This document shows positions 34,831 to 43,597 of a DNA stretch of 50,342 nucleotides, piece after piece. The stretch lies in contig JAMFSY010000063.1 in the NCBI GenBank assembly GCA_026225555.1, forward strand, positions 1 to 50,342. Reading direction: 5' to 3'. The position numbers were made by a program, and so were the translations under genes. This stretch comes from Methylacidiphilales bacterium. GTDB taxonomy: Bacteria > Verrucomicrobiota > Verrucomicrobiia > Methylacidiphilales > UBA1321. The notes under the pieces were generated by a model, which saw only the letters and a list, made by a program, of their open reading frames with translations, was not told the origin of the DNA and ran no database searches. How positions within the stretch are numbered: position 1 is the stretch's first letter; every line of letters begins with the position of its first letter.

Positions 34831-35005
34831 AAATTTCGATTGAGGGGATGATGATTTGGGTGAAGAGGGCGAAGTGTAAGCAGGCAGAGACGAAGCGCAA
34901 CCCTAAATAGTTAGGGGATGCCCCTGATTAGAAATCTTCCATAATAATTGTCGAAAGCCGTCCTTCCTCGAAGGGAATTGAAGCATCGGAAGCTTGCTAA
35001 AGGCC
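34831..35005. other. Intergenic stretch upstream of hppA and repeat
   Basis: No gene. It should contain the hppA promoter, but no convincing -10/-35 pair is clear. It is AT-richer than neighbours around 34900-34960. Confidence 0.4.
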
Positions 35006-35104
35006 GTCATCCTGAGCTTGTCGAAGGATCAGTTCTGCCTCCGGTAAAGCAAAAGGCAGCCGACCTGATTCTGCCACACGTGTGTGCGACAAGCTCAGGA
35101 TGAC
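35006..35104. repeat. 100-bp palindromic element, copy 1
   Basis: An 18-bp perfect inverted repeat, GTCATCCTGAGCTTGTCG (35006-35023) and its complement (35087-35104), with ~63 bases between. The interior is also shared with copy 2 (GGATCAGTTCTGC, CGACCTGATTCTGC, CACACGTGTGTGCGA). CCTGAGCTTGTCGAAGG-type elements are common, widespread intergenic repeats. It may act as an RNA hairpin; a T-run follows at 35107-35114. Confidence 0.85.
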
Positions 35105-35208
35105 GGTCTTTTTGACGTGACCATTTAATTGGAAAAGTGGTCTAGGCCGCGCGGAAAATGGTAGCCACACGGCCCTTTTCTTCACGCTTCCCGGCCCTAT
35201 ATTAACTT

Positions 35209-35742
35209 ATGTTGTGGTGGAAGAGTCGCGTCCCGTTTTTTGAGATCACTCCCTGCCCCCAAGGCAGGCTGGCCATCATGCCTCGTCCGCTCGGAGGTGA
35301 GCGGCTGAGGGAAGAGTTGGCCGCCCTGAAGGCTCTCGGTGTTTCGGACCTGGTTTCCATGTTGCCGCTCTTGGAGGAGACCGAGCTCGAATTAATGGCC
35401 GAGGCGGAATATTGCGTTGCGGTTGGATTGAGATTTCACAACCATCCCATCCCGGATCGGAGTCTTCCGCTTCAACCTGACTTCGACCGGTTCATTGATT
35501 CCCTGGTGCCAATCCTGAGCGCCAATGGCTTTATCGTCATTCACTGCCGCGCCGGTATTGGCCGATCCTCGGTCGTCGCCGCCGCTCTTCTCTGCCGTTT
35601 GGGCCTCACCCCCGCGGAGGCGTTGCGGCTCATATCCAGAGCGCGTGGATTTGAAGTCCCCGATACGGAGGAACAGCGGGCCTTCATCCTGAATCTCCCA
35701 CGTCCGGATTCGCCGCCGCCTATAACTTGTGGAAAACGGTAG
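35209..35742 (+). CDS. Dual-specificity-type protein phosphatase
   Basis: 177 residues. The active site is the P-loop HCRAGIGRSS with C113 and R119 (CX5R), and the general acid is probably D83 in PIPDRSLP. The order fits a small cyclin-dependent-kinase-inhibitor-3/DSP-like phosphatase: catalytic Cys forms a phosphoenzyme. The substrate could be a phospho-Tyr/Ser protein or a phospho-lipid/sugar. It has no signal peptide. Its stop codon lies at the first base of the second copy of the palindromic element, so the last codons and the element abut. No kinase is adjacent. Confidence 0.82.
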   Translation: MLWWKSRVPFFEITPCPQGRLAIMPRPLGGERLREELAALKALGVSDLVSMLPLLEETELELMAEAEYCVAVGLRFHNHPIPDRSLPLQPDFDRFIDSLVPILSANGFIVIHCRAGIGRSSVVAAALLCRLGLTPAEALRLISRARGFEVPDTEEQRAFILNLPRPDSPPPITCGKR

Positions 35743-35841
35743 TCATCCTGAGCTTGTCGAAGGATCAGTTCTGCTTCGGTAAAAACAGGAGGCAACCGAC
35801 CTGATTCTGCACACACGTGTGTGCGACAAGCTCAGGATGAC
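35742..35841. repeat. 100-bp palindromic element, copy 2
   Basis: Same orientation and layout as copy 1, with arms at 35742-35759 and 35824-35841. The stop codon of the phosphatase gene (TAG, 35740-35742) shares its G with the element. The two copies differ by a few small indels and substitutions in the interior (for example TCTGCCTCCGG versus TCTGCTTCGG). Together they bracket a single gene. Confidence 0.85.
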
Positions 35842-35876
35842 CGAAATTTTGAGAGCGAGCCTTTTTCAGCAAGCTC

Positions 35877-36521
35877 CTATAGCTTGATATCCGTCGAGAT
35901 ATGGACTTTCTGCTCGCCGAGCAGGGTCTTTTTCAGGCGTTCAAAGAAGCTGAGCTGCACCGGCGTGTTCTCCGCCGTGATCGCCCCGCCGTAGCTGCGG
36001 GACAGGATCTCGACTGGCAACGCGTGATGGCGGATAATCAATTGATTCGCCTGACGGAGCCGTCCGCTGAGACATTCCGCCATGCCCATGAGCAGGGCTC
36101 CGCCGCCGCCGGAATGTTCTTCGAGATAAAGCCGCAGCGCCGCCAGGTCCATGCTCCAGAGAACGGCTTCTTCCAGCACGCGCACGGTCGCGGAGGCAAC
36201 GCCCGCCTCGAGCAGGCTCACTTCACCGAGACATTCCCCCGGCTCCGCCACGCTCAGCCGCACTTCCTTGCTGCCCGCCGTCACCTCCAGCTTGCCGGAG
36301 ACGACGATATAGAAGCGGTTCTGCGCCTCGCCCTCGCGGATCAACTCAGTTCCCGCGGGGAAGGATTGATAAAAGCCGTAGGTGCCCAGCGTGGCCAGCG
36401 ACTCCTCGCTCAGGCCCGCCAGCATGCCGAGCGGAGGCAGCGCGGGCGGAATTTCATGCCAGCCCTCGGTGCCGGAATCAGCGGGCATGATGTTCACACC
36501 ATTCGGTTCGGGACGATTTTC
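35877..36521 (-). CDS. Cyclic-nucleotide-binding-domain protein A
   Basis: 214 residues from the ATG at 36521 (36545 is also possible). A single CRP-type cNMP domain: LATLGTYGFYQSFPAGTELI, REGEAQNRFYIVVSGKLEV, then GECLGEVSLLEAGVASATVR where the canonical phosphate-binding cassette (FGE.(S/A)L…..R(S/T)A) is found in a degenerate form (V-A-S-A-T-V-R). No helix-turn-helix follows; the rest has helices and a short tail. So it is not a CRP activator but a stand-alone sensor or regulatory subunit. It is divergent from the similar protein B 81 bases away. Confidence 0.75.
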   Translation of the reverse strand, partial: ENRPEPNGVNIMPADSGTEGWHEIPPALPPLGMLAGLSEESLATLGTYGFYQSFPAGTELIREGEAQNRFYIVVSGKLEVTAGSKEVRLSVAEPGECLGEVSLLEAGVASATVRVLEEAVLWSMDLAALRLYLEEHSGGGGALLMGMAECLSGRLRQANQLIIRHHALPVEILSRSYGGAITAENTPVQLSFFERLKKTLLGEQKVHISTDIKL

Positions 36522-36602
36522 CATGAGGGATTCTGATTGAAACAAATTGCTTCCAGCCGCCTTTCAATCGTACCGTAACCGGGATTTTTAGCGATCAGTT
36601 TC

Positions 36603-37127
36603 ATGATTCCGATCATTCTACCCCGGGAGGGAATCCTAGCTTTCATGGATGACGAATCCCGCGAGAGATTGACGTCCTATGGCAGCATCCTGCCTGCCTC
36701 AACGGGGCAGGTCCTGATTCAGGAAGGCGAACCGCAAAGCTGCCTTTATATCGTGCTCAGCGGCCTCTACCACGTTTCGACCCACATCCGCGCGCGCGAA
36801 GTCCACCTCGATGCCGTCAGCGAGGGCGATTGTTTCGGCGAGGTCGCCATCTTCCAGCCGGGCCCCGCCTCCGCCTCCGTGACCTGCGCCAGCGAAGGCG
36901 CGCTGTGGTACCTCGAGTCGGCCAGCCTGCAGCACTTCCTCAGCGATGGCAGCCCGGCAGGCTGCGCCCTCTTGCTCGGCATCAACACCATCCTGAGCCG
37001 CCGCCTCAAGCGTGCCAACACGGTGATCACGGCCAACGAAATCGTGCCCAGCTTTCTCAGCGTCCGCACGCGCAAGCTTCCCGACATGGCCGAATTGCAG
37101 CGTCGGCGCGAGTCCCGGGAGGAATGA
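36603..37127 (+). CDS. Cyclic-nucleotide-binding-domain protein B
   Basis: 174 residues. One cNMP-binding-like domain: LTSYGSILPASTGQVLIQEG, PQSCLYIVLSGLYHVSTHI, EGDCFGEVAIFQPGPASASV. The binding cassette is FGEVAI…SASVTC, which lacks the arginine that binds the cyclic phosphate in true cAMP receptors, so ligand binding is doubtful. No HTH is present. A duplicate of protein A's arrangement, suggesting they arose together. The ACIII operon starts 262 bases downstream, but no link is shown. Confidence 0.72.
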   Translation: MIPIILPREGILAFMDDESRERLTSYGSILPASTGQVLIQEGEPQSCLYIVLSGLYHVSTHIRAREVHLDAVSEGDCFGEVAIFQPGPASASVTCASEGALWYLESASLQHFLSDGSPAGCALLLGINTILSRRLKRANTVITANEIVPSFLSVRTRKLPDMAELQRRRESREE

Positions 37128-37203
37128 TTTCCGTCATCCCGGGCCAAGCCGGCAGATCCTGCAACGCCTTGGCCGGGCCCGTCCAAAACCGCCAAATTCA
37201 GAG

Positions 37204-37217
37204 GGCGGACAACCGCC
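37204..37217 (+). terminator. Possible terminator after cNMP protein B
   Basis: GGCGG-ACAA-CCGCC hairpin followed by TATAAGTTTTCC, 76 bases beyond the stop. The stem is short and the T tract interrupted. A second hairpin, TGTGGA/TCCACA, is at 37251-37268. Confidence 0.45.
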
Positions 37218-37308
37218 TATAAGTTTTCCTCGCACACTCGGAAAAAAGTTTGTGGAGAAACTTCCACAATTCCGGTTGCCCGAGCCAGAGCCGTCTGGTA
37301 ACCACATG

Positions 37309-37321
37309 ACGGGTTATAACC
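37309..37321 (+). promoter_or_regulatory. Palindrome upstream of the ACIII operon
   Basis: A 10-bp perfect palindrome GGTTATAACC (37312-37321), preceded by AC GG so that ACGGGTTA is shared with the inverted repeat at the sigma-factor promoter. It lies 68 bases upstream of actA. TTGCCC and TAACCA, spaced by 17 bases, lie just upstream (37276-37281 and 37299-37304), a possible sigma70 promoter. Tentative. Confidence 0.3.
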
Positions 37322-37389
37322 TAGACCGCGCTTACCGTCTTGAGATCAATGGGAAGCGAGCCGGAGAAGCGATTATTTCCCGTTGAACC

Positions 37390-38067
37390 ATGGCCAACAT
37401 CTTTCCCAAAGCGACCAATTTGATCGTCCTGAAGGCGGGCTTTGCCCTCTCGATCGTCGGGATGTTGGTGGCATTGGCCGTCTGGTATTATTTCACGCCG
37501 AAGTACTCCCGCGTCGGCTACGAGCCGGTGCAGCCGGTCTATTTCCAGCACGATCTCCACGTCGGCCAGCTCGGGCTCGATTGCCGCTACTGTCACAGCT
37601 ACGTCGAGGTCAGCGGCCATTCCAATTATCCCACCACGCAGACTTGTATGAACTGCCACACGCAGATTCAGAAGGACAACCCGAAGCTGAAGCCGATCCG
37701 CGATAGCTGGGCCAGCGGTCAGCCGGTCGAGTGGGTCAAGATTCACAACGTCCCCGACTACGCCTACTTCAACCACTCCGCCCACGTCAGCCGCGGCGTG
37801 AGTTGCGTGAGCTGTCACGGCAAGGTCAACGAGATGAATGTCGTCTACCAGAAGGAGCCGCAGAGCATGGCCTGGTGCCTGAACTGCCATCGCAACCCCG
37901 CCGAATATGTCCGCCCGCTCGCGGCCGACAAGCCGGGTGCGACCTCGCCGATTTACAATCTCGATTGGACGCCGCCCAAGGGCACGAGCCAGGGCGACCT
38001 GGGCGCGAAGCTGGTCCACGACTGGAAAATTAAACCGCCGACCGATTGCGGGGCGTGCCACCGATGA
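37390..38067 (+). CDS. actA: ACIII subunit ActA, pentahaem cytochrome c
   Basis: 225 residues. One N-terminal membrane anchor (about 13-35) is followed by five CXXCH haem motifs at C65-H69, C86-H90, C139-H143, C163-H167 and C220-H224. Five haems and a cytochrome c7-like layout define ActA. In alternative complex III it takes electrons from the quinol site side and passes them to ActE or another periplasmic carrier. It is the first gene of the operon, and its stop overlaps actB by 4 bases (ATGA). No Shine-Dalgarno is obvious. Confidence 0.93.
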   Translation: MANIFPKATNLIVLKAGFALSIVGMLVALAVWYYFTPKYSRVGYEPVQPVYFQHDLHVGQLGLDCRYCHSYVEVSGHSNYPTTQTCMNCHTQIQKDNPKLKPIRDSWASGQPVEWVKIHNVPDYAYFNHSAHVSRGVSCVSCHGKVNEMNVVYQKEPQSMAWCLNCHRNPAEYVRPLAADKPGATSPIYNLDWTPPKGTSQGDLGAKLVHDWKIKPPTDCGACHR

Positions 38068-41000
38068 AACGTATTTTTAACCACCCTCCCGCCCCCACGA
38101 CGGGCAAGAAATACTGGCGCAGCCTCGAGGAATTCGCGGACACGCCCGAATTTCGCGCGCGGCTGGAACGCGAGTTTCCCCAGGGCGCGGCGGAGCTGGA
38201 AGGCGACGAGGTCACCCGTCGCGGCTTCATGCAATTCATGGGCGCCTCGCTCGCGCTCGCCGGCATCGGCCTGACCGGTTGCCGCCGTCCCGAGCTGCAC
38301 GGCGTGCCCTACACCAAGGGCGTCGAGTGGCAGATTCCGGGCGATGCGCTCCACTACGCGACCGCGATGCCCCGTCGCGGCGGCGCCATTCCGCTCATCG
38401 CCACCTGCTACAACGGCCGCCCGACCAAGCTCGAAGGCAACAAGAACGTCCCCGGCTTCACCGGCTCGACCGACGCCATCGCCCAAGCCGCCATCCTCGA
38501 TCTCTACGATCCCGACCGCTCCAAGGTCGTCCTCAAGGCCAAGGACCGCGGCAAGGATTACGTCGAAGCGACGATGGAAGATTTCTGGGAGCAGTTCGTC
38601 ATTCTGCGCCGCGATTATCTGAAGAATGGCGGCGACGGCCTGGCCATCCTGACCGAGCCGAGCAGCTCGCCGACGCGGGCGCGCCTTCAAACCGAATTGC
38701 AGAGGCAATTTCCCAAGCTCCTCTGGGCCGAATACGAGCCGTGGACGAGCCAGTCGCCGGTCGGCCCGGTGGCCTATGATTTTGAGAACGCGGACGTCAT
38801 TGTCTCGCTCGATTGCGATTTCCTCGGGGCCGCCGAAGGCACCGTGCAAAGCATTGGTGGATTCGCGGCGGGCCGTCGTCGCCTCGGCAAGTCGCAGGAA
38901 ACGATGTCGCGCCTCTATGCCATTGAAAGCCGCCTCTCGTTGACCGGCTCGATGGCCGATCATCGCCTGCGTATTCCCAGCAGCAGCATTGGCGGCATCG
39001 CCTCGCTTCTGGCCGGGAAAGTGGGCGCGGGAGCGGGTGGCAGTTTCGCCGCCTTCAACGATCCGAAGATCGATGCGTGGATCACCGCCCTGGCCGCCGA
39101 TCTTTCCAGTGCCAAGGGCCGTGCGCTCGTGGTTTGCGGCAGCCAGCAACCCGCCGCCGTCCATCAAATCGTTACCCAGATCAATCAGGCGCTGGGCGGG
39201 GCGGGGACTTATCCTCAGCCGCTGGCCGCTTCGGGCACGCTGAGCGATCTCGCCGAGGCGATCAGCCAGGGCACCATTAAGACGCTTTTCATTCTCGGCG
39301 GAAATCCCGCATTTAACGCCCCAGCCGAACTCGGCTTTGGCGATCAAATCGCGCAGGTGGAGCAGGTCATCCGACTTGGACTCCACGTCGATGAAACCAG
39401 CGCGGCGGCGACTCTGCATGTTCCCGCCGCCCATTTTCTCGAATCGTGGGGTGATGCTCTGGCTTACGACGGAAAGACCTACCTTTCCTTGCAGCCCCTG
39501 ATTCTGCCGCTTTATGAGGGCATTTCGGAGCTTGAACTGTTAGGGCAGTTGGCCGGTTTGCCCGCCCCCAAAGGGCCTCAATACATCCAGGACACTTTTG
39601 GCCCGGTGATTGGAGGAGGCGCTGGAAAATCAGAGTTCACGACCGCCTTCGAAGACGCCTGGCATCAGTTCGTCCACGACGGCTTCGCTTCGACTAATTT
39701 TCAGCCGGCCGTGGGCACCATCGTCAAGAACAGCCCGGCTCCGGCCGCCTCGACCCAACAACCCCTCCAACCCGGCGAATACGAACTCGCCTTCACGCTC
39801 GGCACGATCGATGACGGGCGCTACGCCAACAACGGCTGGCTCCAGGAAATGCCCGACCCGGTGACCAAGCTCACCTGGGACAACGCGCTGCTGGTCAGTC
39901 CGAAGACGGCCACCGCGCTCGGCGTCAATGTCGGCACCGTGAACGATAGCGGCAGCGATCTGCCCGACACCGATTTCTCCCCCCGCACCTCCAACTCGCC
40001 CATCGCGGTCGACCCGATCACGGCTTACCCGATGGTCAAGGTCACCACGCCCGATGGCCGCTCGCTGGAGCTCCCCGTGCTCGTCGCGCCGGGCCAGGCC
40101 GACCAGACGCTGACCCTCGCGCTCGGCTGGGGCCGCATCGCCCCGCGCCTCACGCAGGCGCAACGCGATGTCGTCACCGCGCCGCTCCGCGTCGCCGATG
40201 GCGCGGGCTCAAACGCCTACCTGCTGCGCACTTCCGCCACGCCCGGTTTCGTCACCGGCGTCAAGGTCGAGAAGATCGACCGGACCTATCCGCTCGCGAT
40301 CACGCAAGAGCATAATTCCATGGAAGGCCGCGGCCTCGTCCGCGAAGCCGCGCTGGAAAAATATCACGAGGATCCCGCCTTCGTGCAGGAGATCGGCATC
40401 GACAAGGACGCCCCTCAAGGCGAGCTCAAAGGCTACCAGAATTACGAGTCGGGCTACATCCCGCCCAAGCTTTACTCCAGGACCTACGAGCCGGAACGGC
40501 CCGCGTGGGGCATGGCCATCGATCTCAACACCTGCGTCGGCTGCAACTCGTGCATGATCGCCTGCCAGGCGGAGAACAACATCCCCATCGTCGGCAAGTA
40601 CCAGGTCATCCGGGGCCGCGAGATGCACTGGATCCGCATCGACCGCTATTTCGCCACCGACGTCACCGGCCTGCCCGACGGCAAGCCGACCGACTCCGCC
40701 TACCTCGAAGATCCGCAGGTGCTCTTCCAACCCATGGCCTGCCAGCAGTGCGAGAACGCGCCATGCGAGCCGGTCTGCCCGGTCAATGCCACGGTGCATA
40801 GTCAAGAGGGGCTCAACGTCATGGCCTACAACCGCTGCATCGGCACGCGGTATTGCGCGAACAATTGCCCTTACAAGGTCCGCCGCTTCAATTTCTTCAA
40901 CTACAACGACCGCCCGATCCAGAACGTGAAACTGCCGGTGCTCGGCGAAGTCGGCGAGCTCTACCTCGGCCCGCTCGCCGGCAAGGACGGCCCGCTCACC

Positions 41001-41525
41001 TATAAGGGCTCGCCCGATTCGCTCCAGCTCCAGAAGAACCCGAACGTCAGCGTCCGGATTCGCGGTGTCATGGAGAAATGCACCTACTGCGTCCAGCGCA
41101 TCGAGGAAGCCAAGATCGGCCAGATGCGCAAGTCGGTCCAGAACGGCGACGGTTCCGGCGATATCACGCTGCCGACCGACTCGTTTACCTCCGCCTGCGC
41201 GCAGGCCTGCCCGGCCGAGGCGATCGTCTTCGGCAATCTGAACGATCCCAACAGCAAGGTCTCCCTCGCCAAGCAGGACGAGCGCAACTACGGCGTGCTC
41301 GCTTATCTCGGCACCGCGCCCCGTACGAGCTATCTCGGTCGTGTGCGCAATCCGAACCCGAATATGCCCGGCGCGGAACACATCGGCCATACCAGCGTCT
41401 TCGAAGAGGAATCGCCCGGCGCGCAAAAGAACGGCGCCGACAAGCCTGCCCGTCCCGAGAACGTCCCGCCCGGCGCGGCCCACACGAACGCGAACAAGCT
41501 TAACCTGGAGGAGTTGATCGGCTAG
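38064..41525 (+). CDS. actB: ACIII subunit ActB, Mo-enzyme-like Fe-S protein
   Basis: 1153 residues from the ATG at 38064. A Tat-type RRGFMQFMG (52-60) and lipobox-like LTGC (C73) precede a molybdopterin-oxidoreductase-like domain that, as in known ACIII, lacks the Mo ligand function. The C-terminal third is a four-cluster ferredoxin domain: C824-x2-C-x2-C-x3-C, then CQQCENAPCEPVC (from C893), CIGTRYCANNC and CTYC…CAQAC, i.e. three [4Fe-4S] and probably one [3Fe-4S]. It binds and relays electrons from quinol through ActC/ActF to ActA/E. Electron-transfer detail is from family knowledge. Confidence 0.93.
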   Translation: MKRIFNHPPAPTTGKKYWRSLEEFADTPEFRARLEREFPQGAAELEGDEVTRRGFMQFMGASLALAGIGLTGCRRPELHGVPYTKGVEWQIPGDALHYATAMPRRGGAIPLIATCYNGRPTKLEGNKNVPGFTGSTDAIAQAAILDLYDPDRSKVVLKAKDRGKDYVEATMEDFWEQFVILRRDYLKNGGDGLAILTEPSSSPTRARLQTELQRQFPKLLWAEYEPWTSQSPVGPVAYDFENADVIVSLDCDFLGAAEGTVQSIGGFAAGRRRLGKSQETMSRLYAIESRLSLTGSMADHRLRIPSSSIGGIASLLAGKVGAGAGGSFAAFNDPKIDAWITALAADLSSAKGRALVVCGSQQPAAVHQIVTQINQALGGAGTYPQPLAASGTLSDLAEAISQGTIKTLFILGGNPAFNAPAELGFGDQIAQVEQVIRLGLHVDETSAAATLHVPAAHFLESWGDALAYDGKTYLSLQPLILPLYEGISELELLGQLAGLPAPKGPQYIQDTFGPVIGGGAGKSEFTTAFEDAWHQFVHDGFASTNFQPAVGTIVKNSPAPAASTQQPLQPGEYELAFTLGTIDDGRYANNGWLQEMPDPVTKLTWDNALLVSPKTATALGVNVGTVNDSGSDLPDTDFSPRTSNSPIAVDPITAYPMVKVTTPDGRSLELPVLVAPGQADQTLTLALGWGRIAPRLTQAQRDVVTAPLRVADGAGSNAYLLRTSATPGFVTGVKVEKIDRTYPLAITQEHNSMEGRGLVREAALEKYHEDPAFVQEIGIDKDAPQGELKGYQNYESGYIPPKLYSRTYEPERPAWGMAIDLNTCVGCNSCMIACQAENNIPIVGKYQVIRGREMHWIRIDRYFATDVTGLPDGKPTDSAYLEDPQVLFQPMACQQCENAPCEPVCPVNATVHSQEGLNVMAYNRCIGTRYCANNCPYKVRRFNFFNYNDRPIQNVKLPVLGEVGELYLGPLAGKDGPLTYKGSPDSLQLQKNPNVSVRIRGVMEKCTYCVQRIEEAKIGQMRKSVQNGDGSGDITLPTDSFTSACAQACPAEAIVFGNLNDPNSKVSLAKQDERNYGVLAYLGTAPRTSYLGRVRNPNPNMPGAEHIGHTSVFEEESPGAQKNGADKPARPENVPPGAAHTNANKLNLEELIG

Positions 41526-41547
41526 AACAGCCGACACACCCACCGCC

Positions 41548-43023
41548 ATGGCCGACAACTCCCTTCTTCCCGCCGAACCGGCGCATACCTCCGTGGAACG
41601 TCACGACGATCCGCCCGAGTACGCCCAGGCGCGGCAGGAGCTCATCCGTGAGCCCTACGTCACGAACAACCGCAGCGCCGCCTGGGTCGGCGACCACATC
41701 GCCTCGGTCGTGCAGAATCCCGCGCCGCTCTGGTGGTGGATCGCGGTCAGCGTCGCGGGCGGCGTCGCCTCGCTCACCGGCATCGGCCTGATTTATCTCA
41801 TCACCACCGGCGTCGGCGTCTGGGGCGAGAACAACTCGGCCAACTGGGCCTGGGACATCACCAATTTCGTCTTCTGGATCGGCATCGGTCACGCCGGAAC
41901 CATGATCGCCGCCATCCTTTATCTCACGCGCCAGAAATGGGCCTCCGGCATCAATCGCGCGGCGGAAGCGATGACCATCTTCGCCGTCATGTGCGCGGGC
42001 ATTTATCCGGCGGTCCACGTCGGCCGCGTCTGGTTCGCCTGGTATCTCGCGCCGATCCCGAACGCCAACGCCATCTGGCCGAATTTCCGCAGTCCGCTTT
42101 TGTGGGACGTCTTCGCGGTCTCGACCTACCTTTCCGTCTCGATCATGTTCTGGTACGTCGGCCTCATTCCCGACGCCGCCGCCATGCGCGACCGGGTGAA
42201 GAACAAGATCGGCAAGTATTTCTACGCGGTGCTCTGTCTCGGCTGGCGCGGCAGCGGGCGGCAGTGGGCCAATTACGAGTTTTGTTACCTCATGCTCGCG
42301 GGCATCGCGACGCTCCTCGTCATCACGACCTGCACCGTGGTTTCGAGCGATTTCTCGACTTCCGTCATCCCCGGCTGGCACGGCACGATCTTCATTCCCT
42401 ACTTCGGTGTCGGCGCCATTTACGGCGGCTTCTGCATGCTGATCATCCTCCTCGTGCCGATCCGCCAGTACTACAAGCTGCAAGACCTGGTCACGTTGCG
42501 TCACATCGATATGTGCTGCCGCTACACGCTGCTGATGGGCCTCTTCGTTGCCTACATCTACGGCATGGAATTCTTCATCGCCTACTACGGCGGCAGCCCG
42601 AACGAGCGTTACACGTTCTATGATCGTATCCGCGGGCCTTACTGGCTGACCTGGTATGTCATGATGTTCTGCAATTGCGTGGTGCCGCAGCTTTTCTGGA
42701 TGAAGAGCGTGCGCCGCAATCCGTGGCTCGCCTTCGGCATCGTGCTCTTCCCCAGCGTCGGCATGTGGCTGGAGCGCTTCGTCATCATCGTCAGCTCGGT
42801 TCACCGGGATTTCCTGCCCTCCTCGTGGGGCATGTTCTACCCGACCTGGATCGATATCATCACCTTCACCGGCACGTTCGGCGTGTTCTTCCTGATGTAT
42901 CTGCTCTTTGTCCGTTTCATCCCGGTCATTGCGATCTCCGAAGTGCGCAGTGTCCTGCCGGAAGCCAATCCGCACGCGGCCATGTACCATAAGGAATCTT
43001 CCACCGGAGCCAGCCATGAGTGA
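41548..43023 (+). CDS. actC: ACIII subunit ActC, NrfD-like membrane protein
   Basis: 491 residues with ten predicted membrane helices (such as NPAPLWWWIAVSVAGG, ITNFVFWIGIGHAGTMIAAI, LLWDVFAVSTYLSVSIMFWY). The NrfD/PsrC fold binds quinol near a conserved His/Asp-rich segment (GIGHAG; VGRVWFAWYLAPIPN). It is the ACIII quinol-binding and possibly proton-moving subunit. It follows actB by 22 bases and overlaps actD by 8. Confidence 0.92.
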   Translation: MADNSLLPAEPAHTSVERHDDPPEYAQARQELIREPYVTNNRSAAWVGDHIASVVQNPAPLWWWIAVSVAGGVASLTGIGLIYLITTGVGVWGENNSANWAWDITNFVFWIGIGHAGTMIAAILYLTRQKWASGINRAAEAMTIFAVMCAGIYPAVHVGRVWFAWYLAPIPNANAIWPNFRSPLLWDVFAVSTYLSVSIMFWYVGLIPDAAAMRDRVKNKIGKYFYAVLCLGWRGSGRQWANYEFCYLMLAGIATLLVITTCTVVSSDFSTSVIPGWHGTIFIPYFGVGAIYGGFCMLIILLVPIRQYYKLQDLVTLRHIDMCCRYTLLMGLFVAYIYGMEFFIAYYGGSPNERYTFYDRIRGPYWLTWYVMMFCNCVVPQLFWMKSVRRNPWLAFGIVLFPSVGMWLERFVIIVSSVHRDFLPSSWGMFYPTWIDIITFTGTFGVFFLMYLLFVRFIPVIAISEVRSVLPEANPHAAMYHKESSTGASHE

Positions 43024-43597
43024 GTCGCCCCTGGTTTGCCCCGTCGGCTCCGGACAGATGCCGAAGAAGCTCTACGCCGTCGCGGCGGAATTTGGGAATC
43101 CCGCCGAGCTCTATCACGCCGCCGAACAGGTGCGCGACAAGGGCTACAAGTGGTGGGATACCTACACGCCCTTTTACATCCACGGCCTCGACAAGGCGAT
43201 GGGCCTGGGCAAATCGTGGGTCGGCAAGTTCACCCTCGCGGGCGGCCTGCTGGGTCTCACCGTCGGCTTCCTGCTCGAGACAATCAGCTCGGTCTACGTC
43301 TACCCGATGGACACGCAGGGCAAGCCCTACTTCAGCCTGCCCGGCTTCGTGCCGATCATGGATTTGCTTACGATTCTTACCTCCGCCATTGTCAGCATTA
43401 CCGGCATGACCATGCTCTGTATGCTGCCGCGTTTGCATCATCCGCTCTGGGACTGGGACGCCTTCACCCGCGCCACCCATGACAAGTTCTTCATCGTGAT
43501 CGAGGCGAACGATCCCCGCTTCAGCGAGAAGACCACGGTCGATCTCCTGCGCGAAATCGGCGGCACGAACCTCACCTTTATCGGAGACGAGGAATGA
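43016..43597 (+). CDS. actD: ACIII subunit ActD
   Basis: 193 residues from the ATG at 43016 (the frame extends back to 42908 without family support). Two membrane helices near the middle (FTLAGGLLGLTVGFLLET; MDLLTILTSAIVSITGM) follow a cytoplasmic domain (MPKKLYAVAAEFGNPAELYH, YKWWDTYTPFYIHGLDKAMG) typical of ActD (DUF3341). No cofactor. It helps assemble and stabilise the membrane part. Overlaps actE by 4 bases. Confidence 0.9.
   Translation: MSESPLVCPVGSGQMPKKLYAVAAEFGNPAELYHAAEQVRDKGYKWWDTYTPFYIHGLDKAMGLGKSWVGKFTLAGGLLGLTVGFLLETISSVYVYPMDTQGKPYFSLPGFVPIMDLLTILTSAIVSITGMTMLCMLPRLHHPLWDWDAFTRATHDKFFIVIEANDPRFSEKTTVDLLREIGGTNLTFIGDEE

Noticed and set aside
37953..39434. Minus-strand frame of 493 codons opposite actA/actB
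   Set aside because: No family similarity; it crosses the actA/actB boundary and is an antisense shadow of GC-rich codons.
41500..43017. Minus-strand frame of 505 codons opposite actC
   Set aside because: Low-complexity charged translation, typical of an antisense shadow.
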